Source: Citrobacter amalonaticus (GTDB lineage Bacteria > Pseudomonadota > Gammaproteobacteria > Enterobacterales > Enterobacteriaceae). From it: DNA of 64,000 nucleotides. A program made the position numbers and the translations under genes. The notes below the pieces were generated by a model. That model searched no databases and was not told where the DNA came from. It saw only the letters and a program-made list of their open reading frames with translations. Positions 40,733 through 51,382 of the stretch are shown here, one piece after another (positions within the stretch are counted from its first letter, which is position 1; the number at the start of each line of letters is the position of its first letter). The stretch covers positions 87-64,086 of the forward strand of contig NZ_PQMB01000001.1 of assembly GCF_002918555.1 (NCBI RefSeq), given 5' to 3'.

Positions 40733-41742
40733 AGCAGTTCCTCCACCGGTTTAAAGCAGGCGCGCAGACGACCCGGACTGAACTCCTCCAGCGGGGGAGC
40801 GCTATTGCAAATCTCCATCGCATGTGGACAGCGCGGCTGGAACGGACAACCTTTTGGTAAGCGCAGCAAGTTCGGTGGATTGCCTGGAATCGTCAACATC
40901 TCATCCCCTTCGGCATCCAGACGAGGCACCGCGCTGAGTAGCCCGATGGAGTACGGATGCACAGGCTGATAAAACACGTCGCGTGCCTTGCCATATTCCA
41001 TCGTACGTCCGGCATACATCACCAGCACTTTGTCACAAATGCCTGCCACTACCCCGAGGTCGTGGGTAATCATGATAATGGCGGTATTGAACTCACGCTT
41101 AAGCTCGTTGAGCAGAGTCATGATCTGTGCCTGGACGGTCACATCCAGCGCCGTGGTGGGCTCGTCGGCAATCAGCAGCTTCGGCCTGCACAGCAACGCC
41201 ATCGCAATCATCACCCGCTGGCGCATACCACCAGAGAACTCATGTGGATACATTTTCATGCGCTTACGCGCTTCCGGCATTTTTACCGCATCCAGCATCC
41301 TGACGGATTCTTCAAAGGCCTCGGCTTTACTCATCCCTTTGTGCAACATCAGGACTTCCATCAGCTGCCCGCCCACCCGCATATAAGGGTTCAGCGAAGT
41401 CATCGGGTCCTGAAAAATCATCGAGATTTGTTCAGCACGCAGCTTGTTCAGCTCTCGCTCCGGCAGATTCAGGATTTCACGACCGTTAAAGGTTGCGGAA
41501 CCGCCAATACGACCGTTCCCCGCCAGCAGCCCCATCAGGGCAAACGCGGTTTGCGATTTCCCTGAGCCTGATTCGCCGACAATCCCTAATGTCTCCCCGG
41601 CGCGCAGAGAAAAGTTTAAGTTGTTCACCGCGGTTACATCCCCGTCGGGGGTGCTAAACGTCACGCGCAGATCTTTCACGTCCAGCAGTGCGTTAGCCTG
41701 TTGTTGCGCGAGCGGCGCGGTTGAGGTTTCAATGACACTCAT
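40729..41742 (-). CDS. oppD: OppD, oligopeptide ABC transporter ATP-binding protein
   Basis: A 337-residue ABC ATPase. Walker [11 protein letters not shown] is near residue 54, signature [15 protein letters not shown] near residue 168 and Walker [13 protein letters not shown] near residue 187; the C-terminal cysteine cluster is [14 protein letters not shown]. It shares 4 bases with oppF and follows oppC after 11 bases. Confidence 0.97.
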   Translation of the reverse strand: MSVIETSTAPLAQQQANALLDVKDLRVTFSTPDGDVTAVNNLNFSLRAGETLGIVGESGSGKSQTAFALMGLLAGNGRIGGSATFNGREILNLPERELNKLRAEQISMIFQDPMTSLNPYMRVGGQLMEVLMLHKGMSKAEAFEESVRMLDAVKMPEARKRMKMYPHEFSGGMRQRVMIAMALLCRPKLLIADEPTTALDVTVQAQIMTLLNELKREFNTAIIMITHDLGVVAGICDKVLVMYAGRTMEYGKARDVFYQPVHPYSIGLLSAVPRLDAEGDEMLTIPGNPPNLLRLPKGCPFQPRCPHAMEICNSAPPLEEFSPGRLRACFKPVEELL

Positions 41743-41753
41743 GGCTGCACTCC

Positions 41754-42662
41754 TTAACGGTCTTTCGGGTCGAGGGCATCACGCAGGCCATCGCCGATAA
41801 AGTTAAAACAGAACAAAGTCACGACAAGGAATCCGGCCGGGAACAGCAGCAGCCACGGTGAGACCTCCATCGAGTTGGCGCCATCGCTTAACAGCGCGCC
41901 CCAACTGCTCAACGGCTCCTGGGTGCCTAACCCGAGAAAGCTCAGGAATGATTCAAACAGAATCATGCTCGGTACCAGCAGCGAGGCGTATACCACCACC
42001 ACGCCTAACACGTTCGGCACAATATGACGGACAACAATACTGCCGGTTGAAACACCGCCGACCTGAGCGGCTTCAATAAACTCTTTCCGCTTGAGGCTTA
42101 AGGTTTGTCCACGCACGATACGCGCCATATCCAGCCATGACACCATCCCAATCGCCACAAAAATCAGCAGGATGTTTTGTCCAAAAAAGGTCACCAGCAG
42201 AATCACGAAGAACATAAACGGGAAGGAGTTGAGGATTTCCAGCAGGCGCATCATCACGGAATCTGTTTTTCCGCCCAGATAGCCGGAAAGCGAGCCGTAC
42301 AATGTACCAACGATCACCGCAACCAGTGCCGCGGCAATCCCCACCATCAATGAGATCCGCCCGCCGATGGCCACACGTACCAGCAGGTCGCGTCCGGAGG
42401 AGTCAGTACCGAAGTAGTGTCCAGATTCCATATCCGGCGCGCTGGACATCATTCCCCAGTCGGTATCGAAATAGGTAAACTGCGACAGCATCGGCGCCAG
42501 CGTCACAAACAGGGCGATAAAGATGAGGACGATCAGGCTGGCTACCGCCGCCCGGTTATGCATAAAGCGACGACGAGCATCCTGCCACAGGCTGCGTCCT
42601 TCGACCTCCAGCTTTTCACTGAAATTCTCCAGCGTCTCGCTGTTTTTCTTACTTAACATCAT
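41754..42662 (-). CDS. oppC: OppC, oligopeptide ABC transporter permease
   Basis: A 302-residue inner-membrane permease with six hydrophobic helices and the EAA loop ([21 protein letters not shown], about residues 200-220) that contacts the ATPases. The N-terminal 35 residues are cytoplasmic and polar. It forms the translocation pore with OppB. It lies 14 bases downstream of oppB. Confidence 0.97.
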   Translation of the reverse strand: MMLSKKNSETLENFSEKLEVEGRSLWQDARRRFMHNRAAVASLIVLIFIALFVTLAPMLSQFTYFDTDWGMMSSAPDMESGHYFGTDSSGRDLLVRVAIGGRISLMVGIAAALVAVIVGTLYGSLSGYLGGKTDSVMMRLLEILNSFPFMFFVILLVTFFGQNILLIFVAIGMVSWLDMARIVRGQTLSLKRKEFIEAAQVGGVSTGSIVVRHIVPNVLGVVVVYASLLVPSMILFESFLSFLGLGTQEPLSSWGALLSDGANSMEVSPWLLLFPAGFLVVTLFCFNFIGDGLRDALDPKDR

Positions 42663-42676
42663 AGCGAGCTCCAGTA

Positions 42677-43597
42677 TCAGTAACGAATTTTCGGGTCAAT
42701 GACGGCGTATAACACATCGACAATAGCGTTAAACACAATGGTCAACGCACCAACCAGAATGGTCAGACTCAGCACCAGCGAGTAGTCACGGTTCAATGCG
42801 CCATTAACAAACAGCTGGCCGATTCCTGGCAGCCCATAGATGGTTTCAATCACCATTGAGCCGGTAATAATGCCAACAAACGCCGGTCCCATATAGGAGA
42901 GAACAGGCAACAGTGCCGGTTTCAGAGCGTGGCGGAAAATGATCCGTTTCATTGGCAGCCCTTTTGCCCGCGCGGTACGAATAAAATTGGAGTGCAGCAC
43001 TTCAATCATCGAACCACGCGTAATGCGGGCGATACTGGCGATATAAGCCAGGGATAACGCCACCATCGGCAGGATCATAAATTTCAGCGCCCCACCGTTC
43101 CACCCGCCGCCGGGCAGCCATTTCAGAGTGATTGCGAATATCATGACTAACAAAGGCGCGACCACGAAGCTGGGGATAACAACCCCGGTCATGGCGACCC
43201 CCATCACCGCGTAATCCCAGCGCGTGTTTTGTTTCAGCGCCGCGATCACCCCTGCGCTCACGCCAATGATAACCGCGAGGAAAAAGGCTGCCGCCCCCAG
43301 TTTTGCAGATACCGGGAAGCTTGAGGCCACCAGATCGTTGACGGTGTAATCTTTATATTTGAAAGAAGGCCCAAAATCACCGTGCGCCAGCTGTTTCAGA
43401 TAGCTGAAGTATTGCGTACTGATGGGATCATTCAGATGGTATTTCGCTTCAATATTTGCCAGTACTTCTGGCGGCAGCGCACGTTCACCGGTGAAAGGGC
43501 TACCCGGCGCAAGGCGCATCATAAAGAATGAGATCGTTATAAGAATAAATAGCGTCGGAATTGCTTCCAGACAGCGACGTAAGATAAATTTCAACAT
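42677..43597 (-). CDS. oppB: OppB, oligopeptide ABC transporter permease
   Basis: A 306-residue six-helix permease starting MLKFILRRCLEAIPTLF. The EAA-type loop RTARAKGLPMKRIIFRHALKPALLP is near residue 220. I chose the ATG at 43597, the conserved start; the open frame runs 64 codons further into the oppA-oppB gap, which holds a terminator-like hairpin. It is the first gene after oppA. Confidence 0.97.
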   Translation of the reverse strand: MLKFILRRCLEAIPTLFILITISFFMMRLAPGSPFTGERALPPEVLANIEAKYHLNDPISTQYFSYLKQLAHGDFGPSFKYKDYTVNDLVASSFPVSAKLGAAAFFLAVIIGVSAGVIAALKQNTRWDYAVMGVAMTGVVIPSFVVAPLLVMIFAITLKWLPGGGWNGGALKFMILPMVALSLAYIASIARITRGSMIEVLHSNFIRTARAKGLPMKRIIFRHALKPALLPVLSYMGPAFVGIITGSMVIETIYGLPGIGQLFVNGALNRDYSLVLSLTILVGALTIVFNAIVDVLYAVIDPKIRY

Positions 43598-43670
43598 TGC
43601 CCGTACCTTCTGGCGTGTGCCTTTACACCTCTTTAAGCGAATCATCCGCAAAAGAGGTGTGAATAGTGCG

Positions 43671-43713
43671 ATGAAAAAAAAGACACTGTGGGGTAAACCC
43701 TGTTTACCCCACG
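43671..43713 (-). terminator. Terminator/attenuator between oppA and oppB
   Basis: On the minus strand GTGGGGTAAAC and GTTTACCCCAC form a perfect 11-bp stem around AGG (43688-43712), followed within 8 bases by eight T. It lies 9 bases beyond the oppA stop and upstream of oppB, so partial termination would give much more OppA than permease, as known for this operon. Confidence 0.85.
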
Positions 43714-43721
43714 CTTTGCCA

Positions 43722-45353
43722 TTAATGCTTGATAATATACAAGTCTTTAACGTGGATATTATCCATCGGGTCTTTACCGCTGTAGCCACCTACCCACGGT
43801 TTCACCAGGCGCGCGTTTACATAGTAATACACCGGCACAATCGCAGAATCTTTATCCAGCTGTTGTTCCGCTTTGCTATACAGTTCAGTGCGTTGCGCTT
43901 CGTCGGATGACTTCAATGTATCAGCAATTAGCTTGTCAAATGCCGGGCTCTTATAATGTGCAGTGTTGTTTGAACTGTCAGACAGCATGGTGTTGAGGAA
44001 AGAGGTTGGTTCGTTGTAATCCGCACACCAGCCTGCACGGGCGACATCAAAGGTTCCCTGATGACGGGTATCCAGGAAGGTTTTCCACTCCTGGTTTTCC
44101 AGCTTCACATTGGCACCGAGGTTTTTCTTCCAGATAGAAGCAACGGCGATAGCCAGTTTTTTATGCAAATCGGAAGTGTTATACAGCAGGCTGAACGTCA
44201 ATGGTTTGTCCGCGGTATACCCGGCGTCAGCCAGCAATTTTTTGGCCTCTTCGTTACGTTTTTCCTGTGACCACGTGAACCACTCAGGCTCAACCAGTTT
44301 GGCATCATCAGTGTACGGCGGCGTGTAGCTATAGGCTGGCAGGTCACCCTGGTTTTTCACTTTGTTGACAATGATGTCGCGATCCAGCGCCAGTTTCAGC
44401 GCGGTACGCACGCGCACATCGGTAAACGGTGCTTTCTGGTTATTGATTTCGTAATAGTAGGTGCACAGATACGGGTCAACGTGAACTTCGTTCGGGATCT
44501 CTTTTTTCAGCTTCTGGAACAGTTCAATCGGCATGTTGTTATAAGTCATGTCGATTTCACCACTGCGATAGCGGTTTACGTCGGTCACTTCAGAAGCAAT
44601 TGGCAGATAGGTTACCTGGTTGATGACGGTTTTGGCGTTATCCCAGTAATTTGTATTACGCTCAAGAACAATACGCTCGTTCACTACCCAGTCTTTTAAT
44701 TTGTAGGAACCATTGGTGACGATATTGGCAGGCTGAGTCCATTTCTCACCGAATTTTTCAACAACGGCTTTAGGAACAGGTGAAACAGACGAGTGAACAA
44801 GCAATTTATAGAAATACGGAACCGGTTCGCTGAGGGTGACTTCAAAAGTATGATCGTCAAGGGCCTTCACGCCCAGATCGGTGATTGGTTTTTTACCGGC
44901 GATAATGTCATCAATATTGACGATATGGCCATACTGCAAGTAGCTGGCGTACGGCGAAGCGGTATTGGGATCGGCCAGACGCTGCCAGCTATAAACAAAA
45001 TCTCCTGCCGTTACCGGCGTGCCATCTGACCATTTAGCGTCTTTACGCAGATGGAAGGTCCAGACTTTAAAATCCTTATTTTCCCACTTTTCAGCCACGC
45101 CCGGCGACGGCTTGCCGTCGACATCGCTGATTAATAAGCCTTCAAATAAATCACGGCTAATATTGGATTCCGGTACACCTTCGATTTTATGCGGGTCGAG
45201 GGACTGAACTTCCGAGCCATTATTACGAACCAGTGTTTGTTTCTCTGCCAGTTGAACACCTGCGGGAACGACCGCAGCCGTAGCGACATTTCCTGCGACA
45301 AGCGCAGTGATAATCCCTGCGGCGATTAAACTTTTTTTTGCGTTGTTGATCAT
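43722..45353 (-). CDS. oppA: OppA, periplasmic oligopeptide-binding protein
   Basis: A 543-residue precursor of the SBP family 5, the E. coli length. The signal peptide is about residues 1-26 (KKSLIAAGIITALVAGNVATA, cleavage before AVVPAG). The mature protein binds peptides of 2-5 residues of almost any sequence and hands them to OppBCDF. GAGGGAG lies 9-15 bases before the ATG. In E. coli and Salmonella oppA is repressed by the small RNA GcvB pairing near the ribosome site. Confidence 0.98.
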   Translation of the reverse strand: MINNAKKSLIAAGIITALVAGNVATAAVVPAGVQLAEKQTLVRNNGSEVQSLDPHKIEGVPESNISRDLFEGLLISDVDGKPSPGVAEKWENKDFKVWTFHLRKDAKWSDGTPVTAGDFVYSWQRLADPNTASPYASYLQYGHIVNIDDIIAGKKPITDLGVKALDDHTFEVTLSEPVPYFYKLLVHSSVSPVPKAVVEKFGEKWTQPANIVTNGSYKLKDWVVNERIVLERNTNYWDNAKTVINQVTYLPIASEVTDVNRYRSGEIDMTYNNMPIELFQKLKKEIPNEVHVDPYLCTYYYEINNQKAPFTDVRVRTALKLALDRDIIVNKVKNQGDLPAYSYTPPYTDDAKLVEPEWFTWSQEKRNEEAKKLLADAGYTADKPLTFSLLYNTSDLHKKLAIAVASIWKKNLGANVKLENQEWKTFLDTRHQGTFDVARAGWCADYNEPTSFLNTMLSDSSNNTAHYKSPAFDKLIADTLKSSDEAQRTELYSKAEQQLDKDSAIVPVYYYVNARLVKPWVGGYSGKDPMDNIHVKDLYIIKH

Positions 45354-46069
45354 TGTGTATGTACTCCCTCGTTATAATTACTGGTTTTTTAACCAGCCTG
45401 ATAATCCTGGATTAGGATTTCTGTACAGCACCGGAGACTTTCTGCTGTCAGATCGTTCGACTACCTGCTATCACCAACCTTATTTATTCTGGCGGTTCGA
45501 ATGACCACCTTACGTCGGTTCTTTACTCTGTGCCTCCCCTGTCAGAGACACATTGTTATTCTGCCGCGATATCTTGTTGAAAATAATTCTCATCAACGTG
45601 AAATCTGCTGCCAAATATCTGGTCGGAAAGTATCAAATGCGTTTCTCATCCGCCAATACATTTTACAAATTTGTTACGCAATTCTCTTTTAGAGAAAAAA
45701 AACCACGATAACGGAACGTATCGCAATCGAGAGTTGCAATATAAACACATAAAAAACAATAAGATAACAATAAACACCCTGTTCTGTGCTCTTATGGGTC
45801 TGCAGGAGCGGCAGATGCACATAAATTTAACAATTGGCTATTATTTAGCACATTCATCTGAAGGAGTGTTGAAATAACTAATATCATTTCAATAATCCTT
45901 CATCAAGCCTAAGAGTATGATGTTAACAAAATAACATCCAAAGGAATGGGAAGCTGGACTTCGGACTCAATAAATGGCTTAAAAATCAACAGAGAGCAGG
46001 AGAGTAACCGTCATCGTGTTTTGTTATTAACACGACGACAGATAGAAATAGTCAGAAAAATTACGGATA
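45354..46069 (-). promoter_or_regulatory. oppA upstream region without genes
   Basis: About 700 AT-rich bases between oppA and ychE. The part next to oppA (45,354-45,400) holds the SD and the expected sRNA target; A/T tracts at 45,690-45,780 look like upstream promoter DNA. A dyad TCGTGTT...AACACGA lies at about 46,015-46,037. No credible ORF was seen. Confidence 0.5.
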
Positions 46070-46099
46070 TTAATAAACGGAGCACATGTGGCTCCGTTT
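46070..46099 (-). terminator. ychE terminator
   Basis: On the minus strand ACGGAGC and GCTCCGT form a stem around CACATGT, followed by TTATTAAT. It begins 15 bases beyond the ychE stop. Confidence 0.75.
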
Positions 46100-46112
46100 C
46101 AAATGAAAGGTG

Positions 46113-46760
46113 TCAGCTTACAAGCCCAGGGAAAATGGCTTTAATTCCCGTTACGATGAATTCAATCCCAAGTGCCATCAATAATAACCCCATAATACGC
46201 GTTATGACGTTGATCCCCGTCTGGCCTAATACGCGAACCAGCCACGGCGCCATGCGGAACAGCCCCCAGCAGCTGAGCGCAAACAGCGCAATAGCCACAA
46301 AAAAACCAAGCAGATACAGAATGCTGTGGTAACGCGTTCCCCAGACGATCGTCGAACTGATGGCACCAGGCCCAGCCATCAGCGGTAACGCCAGTGGCAC
46401 AACCCCCACGTTTTCACGGATAGCCGTTTCTGATTTTTCCTGTTTGTTCTGCTTATCCTCCCCCAGCTTTCCACTGATCATCGACATCGCAATGGTCACC
46501 ACCAGGATCCCGCCAGCGATTCTGAAAGAATCAATAGAAATACCGAAGAGTTGCAAAATGCCATCGCCGAGGAAAAGAGAGATCCACAATATAATGGCAA
46601 CCGACAGGTTAGCAGTAAGATTCGTTTTGTTTCGCGCCACCGCCGTTTGATAGCTGGTCATGCTGATGAAAACAGGAAGAATCCCGACCGGGTTGACTAA
46701 CGCAAACAACCCAATGAAAAACTTGAAGAAGACAGGAAAATCAAAAAGCGTTTGAATCAC
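46113..46760 (-). CDS. ychE: YchE, MarC-family inner-membrane protein
   Basis: A 215-residue membrane protein of the MarC family with six predicted helices (family features LFALVNPVGILPVF and LALPLMAGPGAISS). The substrate is unknown; the family is sometimes called NAAT transporters but this is not proved for YchE. The GTG at 46760 follows CGGAGC and gives the E. coli length (VIQTLFDFPVFFKFF); the longer frame to 46841 runs into the ERIC-like repeat. Confidence 0.93.
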   Translation of the reverse strand: MIQTLFDFPVFFKFFIGLFALVNPVGILPVFISMTSYQTAVARNKTNLTANLSVAIILWISLFLGDGILQLFGISIDSFRIAGGILVVTIAMSMISGKLGEDKQNKQEKSETAIRENVGVVPLALPLMAGPGAISSTIVWGTRYHSILYLLGFFVAIALFALSCWGLFRMAPWLVRVLGQTGINVITRIMGLLLMALGIEFIVTGIKAIFPGLVS

Positions 46761-46810
46761 GGTTAGCTCCGAAGCGTTAGCCGGATAAAGTAAATGAAAA
46801 AAAATAGTGA

Positions 46811-46950
46811 CATACTCTAAACAATTCAGGTTGCGGGACAAAACGGCGTTGTCACTTTGAACAGCGCTTGCGCTGGCCCCAAGGGGCGAGGCTCAGGGAT
46901 GGTCGACCAACAAAGCCCGCACGTCCGCAACGTGAAGTATGACGAGTACA
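46811..46950. repeat. ERIC/IRU-like repeat between ychE and adhE
   Basis: About 140 bp with the same outer arms as the copy at 2221-2329: CATACTC..AATTCAGGTTGCGGGACAAAA on the left and GCAACGTGAAGTATGACGAGTACA on the right. The middle has an additional hairpin AGCGCTTGCGCT-type segment and the shared GGGGCGAGG core. It overlaps the upstream end of the ychE transcript. Confidence 0.65.
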
Positions 46951-47375
46951 AAACCGTGCTGAAGATACGCCTTTTATCAGCATTTTTCACCTACCAAAAC
47001 GCAAAATAGCGACCACTCCTCAGTGTTATCAATATGTTTTAATTATGCTAATGTATTCAATATTCACCACTACAATGTATACACACTTAACGTAAAAGGC
47101 TAAAAGCCCCTGCTGAAAGGTGTCAGCTTTGCAAAAATTTGACGCAGATCACGTAAATGCTACTCAGAAGTGAGTAATCTCTCTTACGTACCTGAACATA
47201 GCGCGTTAGAGTTAGTGAACGCGAATGCCTAAGCTCTTTTAGTAAATCAAAACATAATGAACGTTAAGTAACAGATTGATTTTCAAACCTTTATGTAAAG
47301 TTATGTCGTTCTGTCTATACTCTCGTACCGGGCAGATGATTTACTAAAAAAGTTTAACATTATCAGGAGAGCATT
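46951..47375 (+). promoter_or_regulatory. adhE promoter region
   Basis: A 425-base AT-rich region upstream of adhE with no ORF. E. coli adhE has two promoters here, controlled by Fis, Cra, NarL and FNR, and RNase III acts on the long leader. AAGCTC and GAACGCGAATGCC at about 47,217 resemble the Cra/Fis part, but I assign no individual site. Confidence 0.4.
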
Positions 47376-50051
47376 ATGGCTGTTACTAATGTCGCTGAAC
47401 TTAACGCACTCGTAGAGCGTGTGAAAAAAGCCCAGCGTGAATATGCCAGTTTCACTCAAGAACAAGTAGACAAAATCTTCCGCGCCGCCGCTCTGGCCGC
47501 TGCAGATGCTCGAATTCCCCTCGCTAAGATGGCCGTTGCTGAATCCGGCATGGGCATCATCGAAGATAAAGTGATTAAAAACCACTTTGCTTCCGAGTAC
47601 ATTTATAACGCATATAAAGATGAAAAGACCTGTGGCGTGCTGGCTGAAGACCACACCTTCGGGACTATCACCATCGCTGAGCCGATCGGTATCATCTGCG
47701 GTATCGTTCCAACGACTAACCCGACGTCTACGGCGATCTTTAAATCTCTGATCAGCCTGAAGACTCGTAACGCCATTATCTTCTCCCCGCATCCGCGTGC
47801 TAAAGAAGCGACCAACAAAGCTGCTGACATCGTTCTGCAGGCTGCGATTGCTGCGGGTGCGCCAAAAGATCTGATTGGCTGGATCGATCAACCTTCCGTT
47901 GAGCTGTCTAACGCGTTGATGCACCACCCGGACATCAACCTGATCCTTGCGACCGGTGGTCCGGGCATGGTTAAGGCGGCTTACAGCTCCGGTAAACCTG
48001 CTATCGGCGTTGGCGCAGGTAACACGCCAGTTGTTATCGACGAAACCGCTGATATCAAACGTGCTGTGGCTTCCGTACTGATGTCCAAGACCTTTGATAA
48101 CGGCGTAATCTGTGCTTCAGAACAGTCTGTTGTCGTTGTTGATTCCGTATACGACGCCGTTCGTGAACGTTTCGCCAGCCACGGCGGCTACATGCTGCAG
48201 GGCAAAGAGCTGAAAGCGGTTCAGGACGTTATTCTGAAAAATGGCGCACTCAACGCCGCTATCGTTGGTCAGCCAGCCTACAAAATTGCTGAGCTGGCAG
48301 GCTTCTCCGTACCAGAAACCACCAAAATTCTGATCGGTGAAGTGACCGTGGTTGACGAAAGCGAACCGTTCGCTCACGAAAAACTGTCTCCAACGCTGGC
48401 AATGTACCGCGCGAAAGATTTTGAAGACGCGGTAGATAAAGCGGAAAAACTGGTAGCAATGGGTGGTATCGGTCATACCTCCTGTCTGTATACCGACCAG
48501 GATAACCAGCCGGAACGCGTTGCTTACTTCGGTCAGATGATGAAAACCGCGCGTATCCTGATTAACACCCCGGCTTCTCAGGGTGGTATCGGTGACCTGT
48601 ATAACTTCAAACTCGCACCTTCCCTGACTCTGGGTTGTGGTTCCTGGGGTGGTAACTCCATCTCTGAAAACGTTGGTCCGAAACACCTGATCAACAAGAA
48701 AACCGTTGCTAAGCGAGCTGAAAACATGTTGTGGCACAAACTTCCGAAATCTATCTACTTCCGCCGTGGCTCTCTGCCAATCGCGCTGGATGAAGTGATT
48801 ACTGATGGACACAAACGTGCGCTCATCGTGACCGACCGTTTCCTGTTCAACAACGGCTATGCAGACCAGATCACCTCCGTGTTGAAAGCGGCTGGCGTCG
48901 AAACTGAAGTCTTCTTTGAAGTTGAAGCTGACCCGACGCTGACTATCGTACGTAAAGGCGCAGAGCTGGCGAACTCCTTCAAACCAGATGTGATTATCGC
49001 TCTGGGCGGTGGTTCCCCGATGGATGCGGCGAAAATCATGTGGGTGATGTACGAGCATCCGGAAACTCACTTCGAAGAACTGGCACTGCGCTTTATGGAC
49101 ATCCGTAAGCGTATCTACAAGTTCCCGAAAATGGGTGTGAAAGCGAAAATGATTGCTATCACCACCACTTCCGGTACCGGTTCTGAAGTCACGCCGTTCG
49201 CCGTTGTGACCGACGACGCAACCGGTCAAAAATATCCGCTGGCTGACTACGCGCTGACCCCGGATATGGCGATTGTCGATGCCAACCTGGTAATGGACAT
49301 GCCGAAGTCCCTGTGTGCTTTCGGTGGTCTGGATGCGGTAACTCACGCCCTGGAAGCTTACGTTTCCGTGCTGGCTTCTGAGTTCTCCGACGGTCAGGCT
49401 CTGCAGGCGCTGAAACTGCTGAAAGAAAACCTGCCAGCGTCCTACCATGAAGGGTCTAAAAACCCGGTAGCACGTGAGCGTGTTCACAGTGCAGCGACCA
49501 TCGCCGGTATCGCGTTTGCTAACGCCTTCCTGGGTGTGTGTCACTCCATGGCGCACAAGCTGGGTTCTCAGTTCCACATTCCTCACGGTCTGGCGAACGC
49601 CCTGCTGATCAGCAACGTTATTCGTTATAACGCGAACGATAACCCGACTAAACAGACTGCATTCAGCCAGTACGACCGTCCTCAGGCACGTCGTCGCTAC
49701 GCTGAAATCGCCGATCATCTGGGTCTGAGCGCTCCGGGCGACCGTACTGCGGCGAAAATCCAGAAACTGCTGGCATGGCTGGATGAAATCAAGGCTGAAC
49801 TGGGTATTCCTAAGTCTATCCGTGAAGCTGGCGTGCAGGAAGCTGACTTCCTGGCTCACGTTGACAAGCTGTCTGAAGATGCTTTCGACGATCAGTGCAC
49901 CGGCGCTAACCCGCGCTACCCGCTGATCTCCGAGCTGAAACAGATCCTGCTGGATACCTACTACGGTCGTGAGTACTCTGAAGGCGAAACTTTCGTTAAG
50001 AAAGAAGTGGTTGCCCCGAAAGCAGAGAAAAAAGCGAAGAAATCCGCTTAA
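47376..50051 (+). CDS. adhE: AdhE, bifunctional acetaldehyde/alcohol dehydrogenase
   Basis: An 891-residue fusion that reduces acetyl-CoA to acetaldehyde and then to ethanol, the main NADH sink in fermentation. The N-terminal aldehyde dehydrogenase half (to about residue 440) has the catalytic Cys in NGVICASEQS near residue 246; the C-terminal iron-dependent alcohol dehydrogenase has GGGSPMDAAKIMW, GGLDAVTHALEAY and CHSMAHKLGSQFHIPHG. It assembles into spirosome filaments in E. coli. CAGGAG at 47361-47366 is a strong SD. The tail is Lys/Ala-rich. Confidence 0.98.
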   Translation: MAVTNVAELNALVERVKKAQREYASFTQEQVDKIFRAAALAAADARIPLAKMAVAESGMGIIEDKVIKNHFASEYIYNAYKDEKTCGVLAEDHTFGTITIAEPIGIICGIVPTTNPTSTAIFKSLISLKTRNAIIFSPHPRAKEATNKAADIVLQAAIAAGAPKDLIGWIDQPSVELSNALMHHPDINLILATGGPGMVKAAYSSGKPAIGVGAGNTPVVIDETADIKRAVASVLMSKTFDNGVICASEQSVVVVDSVYDAVRERFASHGGYMLQGKELKAVQDVILKNGALNAAIVGQPAYKIAELAGFSVPETTKILIGEVTVVDESEPFAHEKLSPTLAMYRAKDFEDAVDKAEKLVAMGGIGHTSCLYTDQDNQPERVAYFGQMMKTARILINTPASQGGIGDLYNFKLAPSLTLGCGSWGGNSISENVGPKHLINKKTVAKRAENMLWHKLPKSIYFRRGSLPIALDEVITDGHKRALIVTDRFLFNNGYADQITSVLKAAGVETEVFFEVEADPTLTIVRKGAELANSFKPDVIIALGGGSPMDAAKIMWVMYEHPETHFEELALRFMDIRKRIYKFPKMGVKAKMIAITTTSGTGSEVTPFAVVTDDATGQKYPLADYALTPDMAIVDANLVMDMPKSLCAFGGLDAVTHALEAYVSVLASEFSDGQALQALKLLKENLPASYHEGSKNPVARERVHSAATIAGIAFANAFLGVCHSMAHKLGSQFHIPHGLANALLISNVIRYNANDNPTKQTAFSQYDRPQARRRYAEIADHLGLSAPGDRTAAKIQKLLAWLDEIKAELGIPKSIREAGVQEADFLAHVDKLSEDAFDDQCTGANPRYPLISELKQILLDTYYGREYSEGETFVKKEVVAPKAEKKAKKSA

Positions 50052-50075
50052 TCTGATATTTGCTAAGTTCTGACG

Positions 50076-50107
50076 AAAGCGGCCTCAATTGAGGCCGCTT
50101 TTTTTAT
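50076..50107. terminator. adhE terminator
   Basis: AAAGCGGCCTC and GAGGCCGCTTT form an 11-bp stem around AATT, followed by T-run, 24 bases beyond the adhE stop. It is convergent with tdk, 50 bases further. Confidence 0.9.
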
Positions 50108-50156
50108 CTCTTTATTTGTCATATCAGAGAGCGTAACGCTTATCAGATATGCGCTA

Positions 50157-50774
50157 TTACTCGTGGCAATAGCTTTCCTGAATGGTGGTCAGAGAGCCCA
50201 CCTCAAGCGCTTCTTTGTAATGTTTACGACACACCGAGACATAGCGTTCATTCCCGCCAATGACGACCTGCTCACCTTCGTTGTAAGGCCTTCCTGCTTG
50301 ATCCAGGCGCAGTACCATGCTGGCCTTACGTCCACAAAAGCAGATTGTTTTTAACTCAACCAGTTTATCTGACCACGAGAGTAAGTATTGGCTGCCACCA
50401 AATAATTCGCCACGGAAGTCGGTTCTTAAACCATAGCAAAGAACCGGGATATCCAGTTGATCAACCACTTCCGATAAGTCATAGACCTGCTGACGGGTCA
50501 GGAACTGACATTCATCCACCAACACACAATGTATAGCCTGTTGCTGATTTTCCGCACGGATCTCTTCCAGCAATGATGAATTTTGGTTAAACAATTTTGC
50601 AGGCGAAGACAATCCTATACGTGAGCTGACTTTCCCCGCACCATAGCGATCGTCAATTTCCGCCGTATATACAACGGTACGCATCCCACGTTCCTGATAA
50701 TTGTATGAAGACTGGAGTAAAGCAGTCGACTTACCTGCATTCATTGCTGAATAGTAGAAATATAGCTGTGCCAT
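50157..50774 (-). CDS. tdk: Tdk, thymidine kinase
   Basis: A 205-residue type II thymidine kinase of the salvage pathway. The P-loop SAMNAGKST is at residues 9-17, and VDECQFL near residue 88 carries the catalytic Glu. The zinc site is CFCGRKA plus CRKH near the C-terminus. The ATG at 50774 ([11 protein letters not shown]) gives the family length; the longer frame to 50825 is not conserved. Confidence 0.97.
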   Translation of the reverse strand: MAQLYFYYSAMNAGKSTALLQSSYNYQERGMRTVVYTAEIDDRYGAGKVSSRIGLSSPAKLFNQNSSLLEEIRAENQQQAIHCVLVDECQFLTRQQVYDLSEVVDQLDIPVLCYGLRTDFRGELFGGSQYLLSWSDKLVELKTICFCGRKASMVLRLDQAGRPYNEGEQVVIGGNERYVSVCRKHYKEALEVGSLTTIQESYCHE

Positions 50775-51382
50775 CGGCCACAGGACCTCACCTGAGTGAA
50801 ATATAGAAAGTACGGAGTGTATCATAATTTACGGGCCTATCGCCGCCAGGCAGGTGTGAGAGGTTGTATATACGTCACATAGCGAACACATGTTTGTTCG
50901 CGGTGGGATAACGCCCTGATAAAGAAAAAATGTGATAACGGGGTGAGCAAAGATCGAGCAATGATACACATTCCGTCACAAATTGTGCCTCAGAAATTCA
51001 TCAATCTGGCTTATCATCTGGAAACAAAATGGAAACCCTGTACTTATTGTTACTGTTCTTCATAACGGCTCGAATGTAATAGCGGATTCCGGTATGCGAA
51101 ACTAATACAAAAGGTTGAAATCACTGCAAAGCGATACTATTTTGCGGCGATAAAATGTGACCTGAATCTGGAATTTTTACTCCTCCGCCAGGAGTATCCC
51201 CCCGACCAATAAGCTCATTTTAGTCCCTCTGCTCAGGCAAAATTTAAGGCACGATATATATTATGAGCAAAAAATAAATCGCAATTTTGAATTCCTTACA
51301 TTCCTGGCTATTGCACATCTGAATTTAACGCTCTATTATTACCTCAACAAACCACCCCCAATATAAGTTTGAGATTACTAAA
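50775..51382 (+). promoter_or_regulatory. tdk-hns intergenic region
   Basis: A 608-base AT-rich gap. It contains the hns promoter, which in E. coli binds H-NS itself, Fis and CspA, and the tdk promoter on the other strand. Poly-A/T tracts at 51,255-51,345 suit H-NS autoregulation. I see no gene here. Confidence 0.45.

Noticed and set aside
45946-46332. Open frame of 128 codons on the plus strand
   Set aside because: Most of it is antisense to ychE and its terminator; the start has AAAGGA nearby but the product is not protein-like.
48117-49859. Open frame of 580 codons on the minus strand
   Set aside because: Antisense to adhE; arises from the biased codon use of a highly expressed gene.
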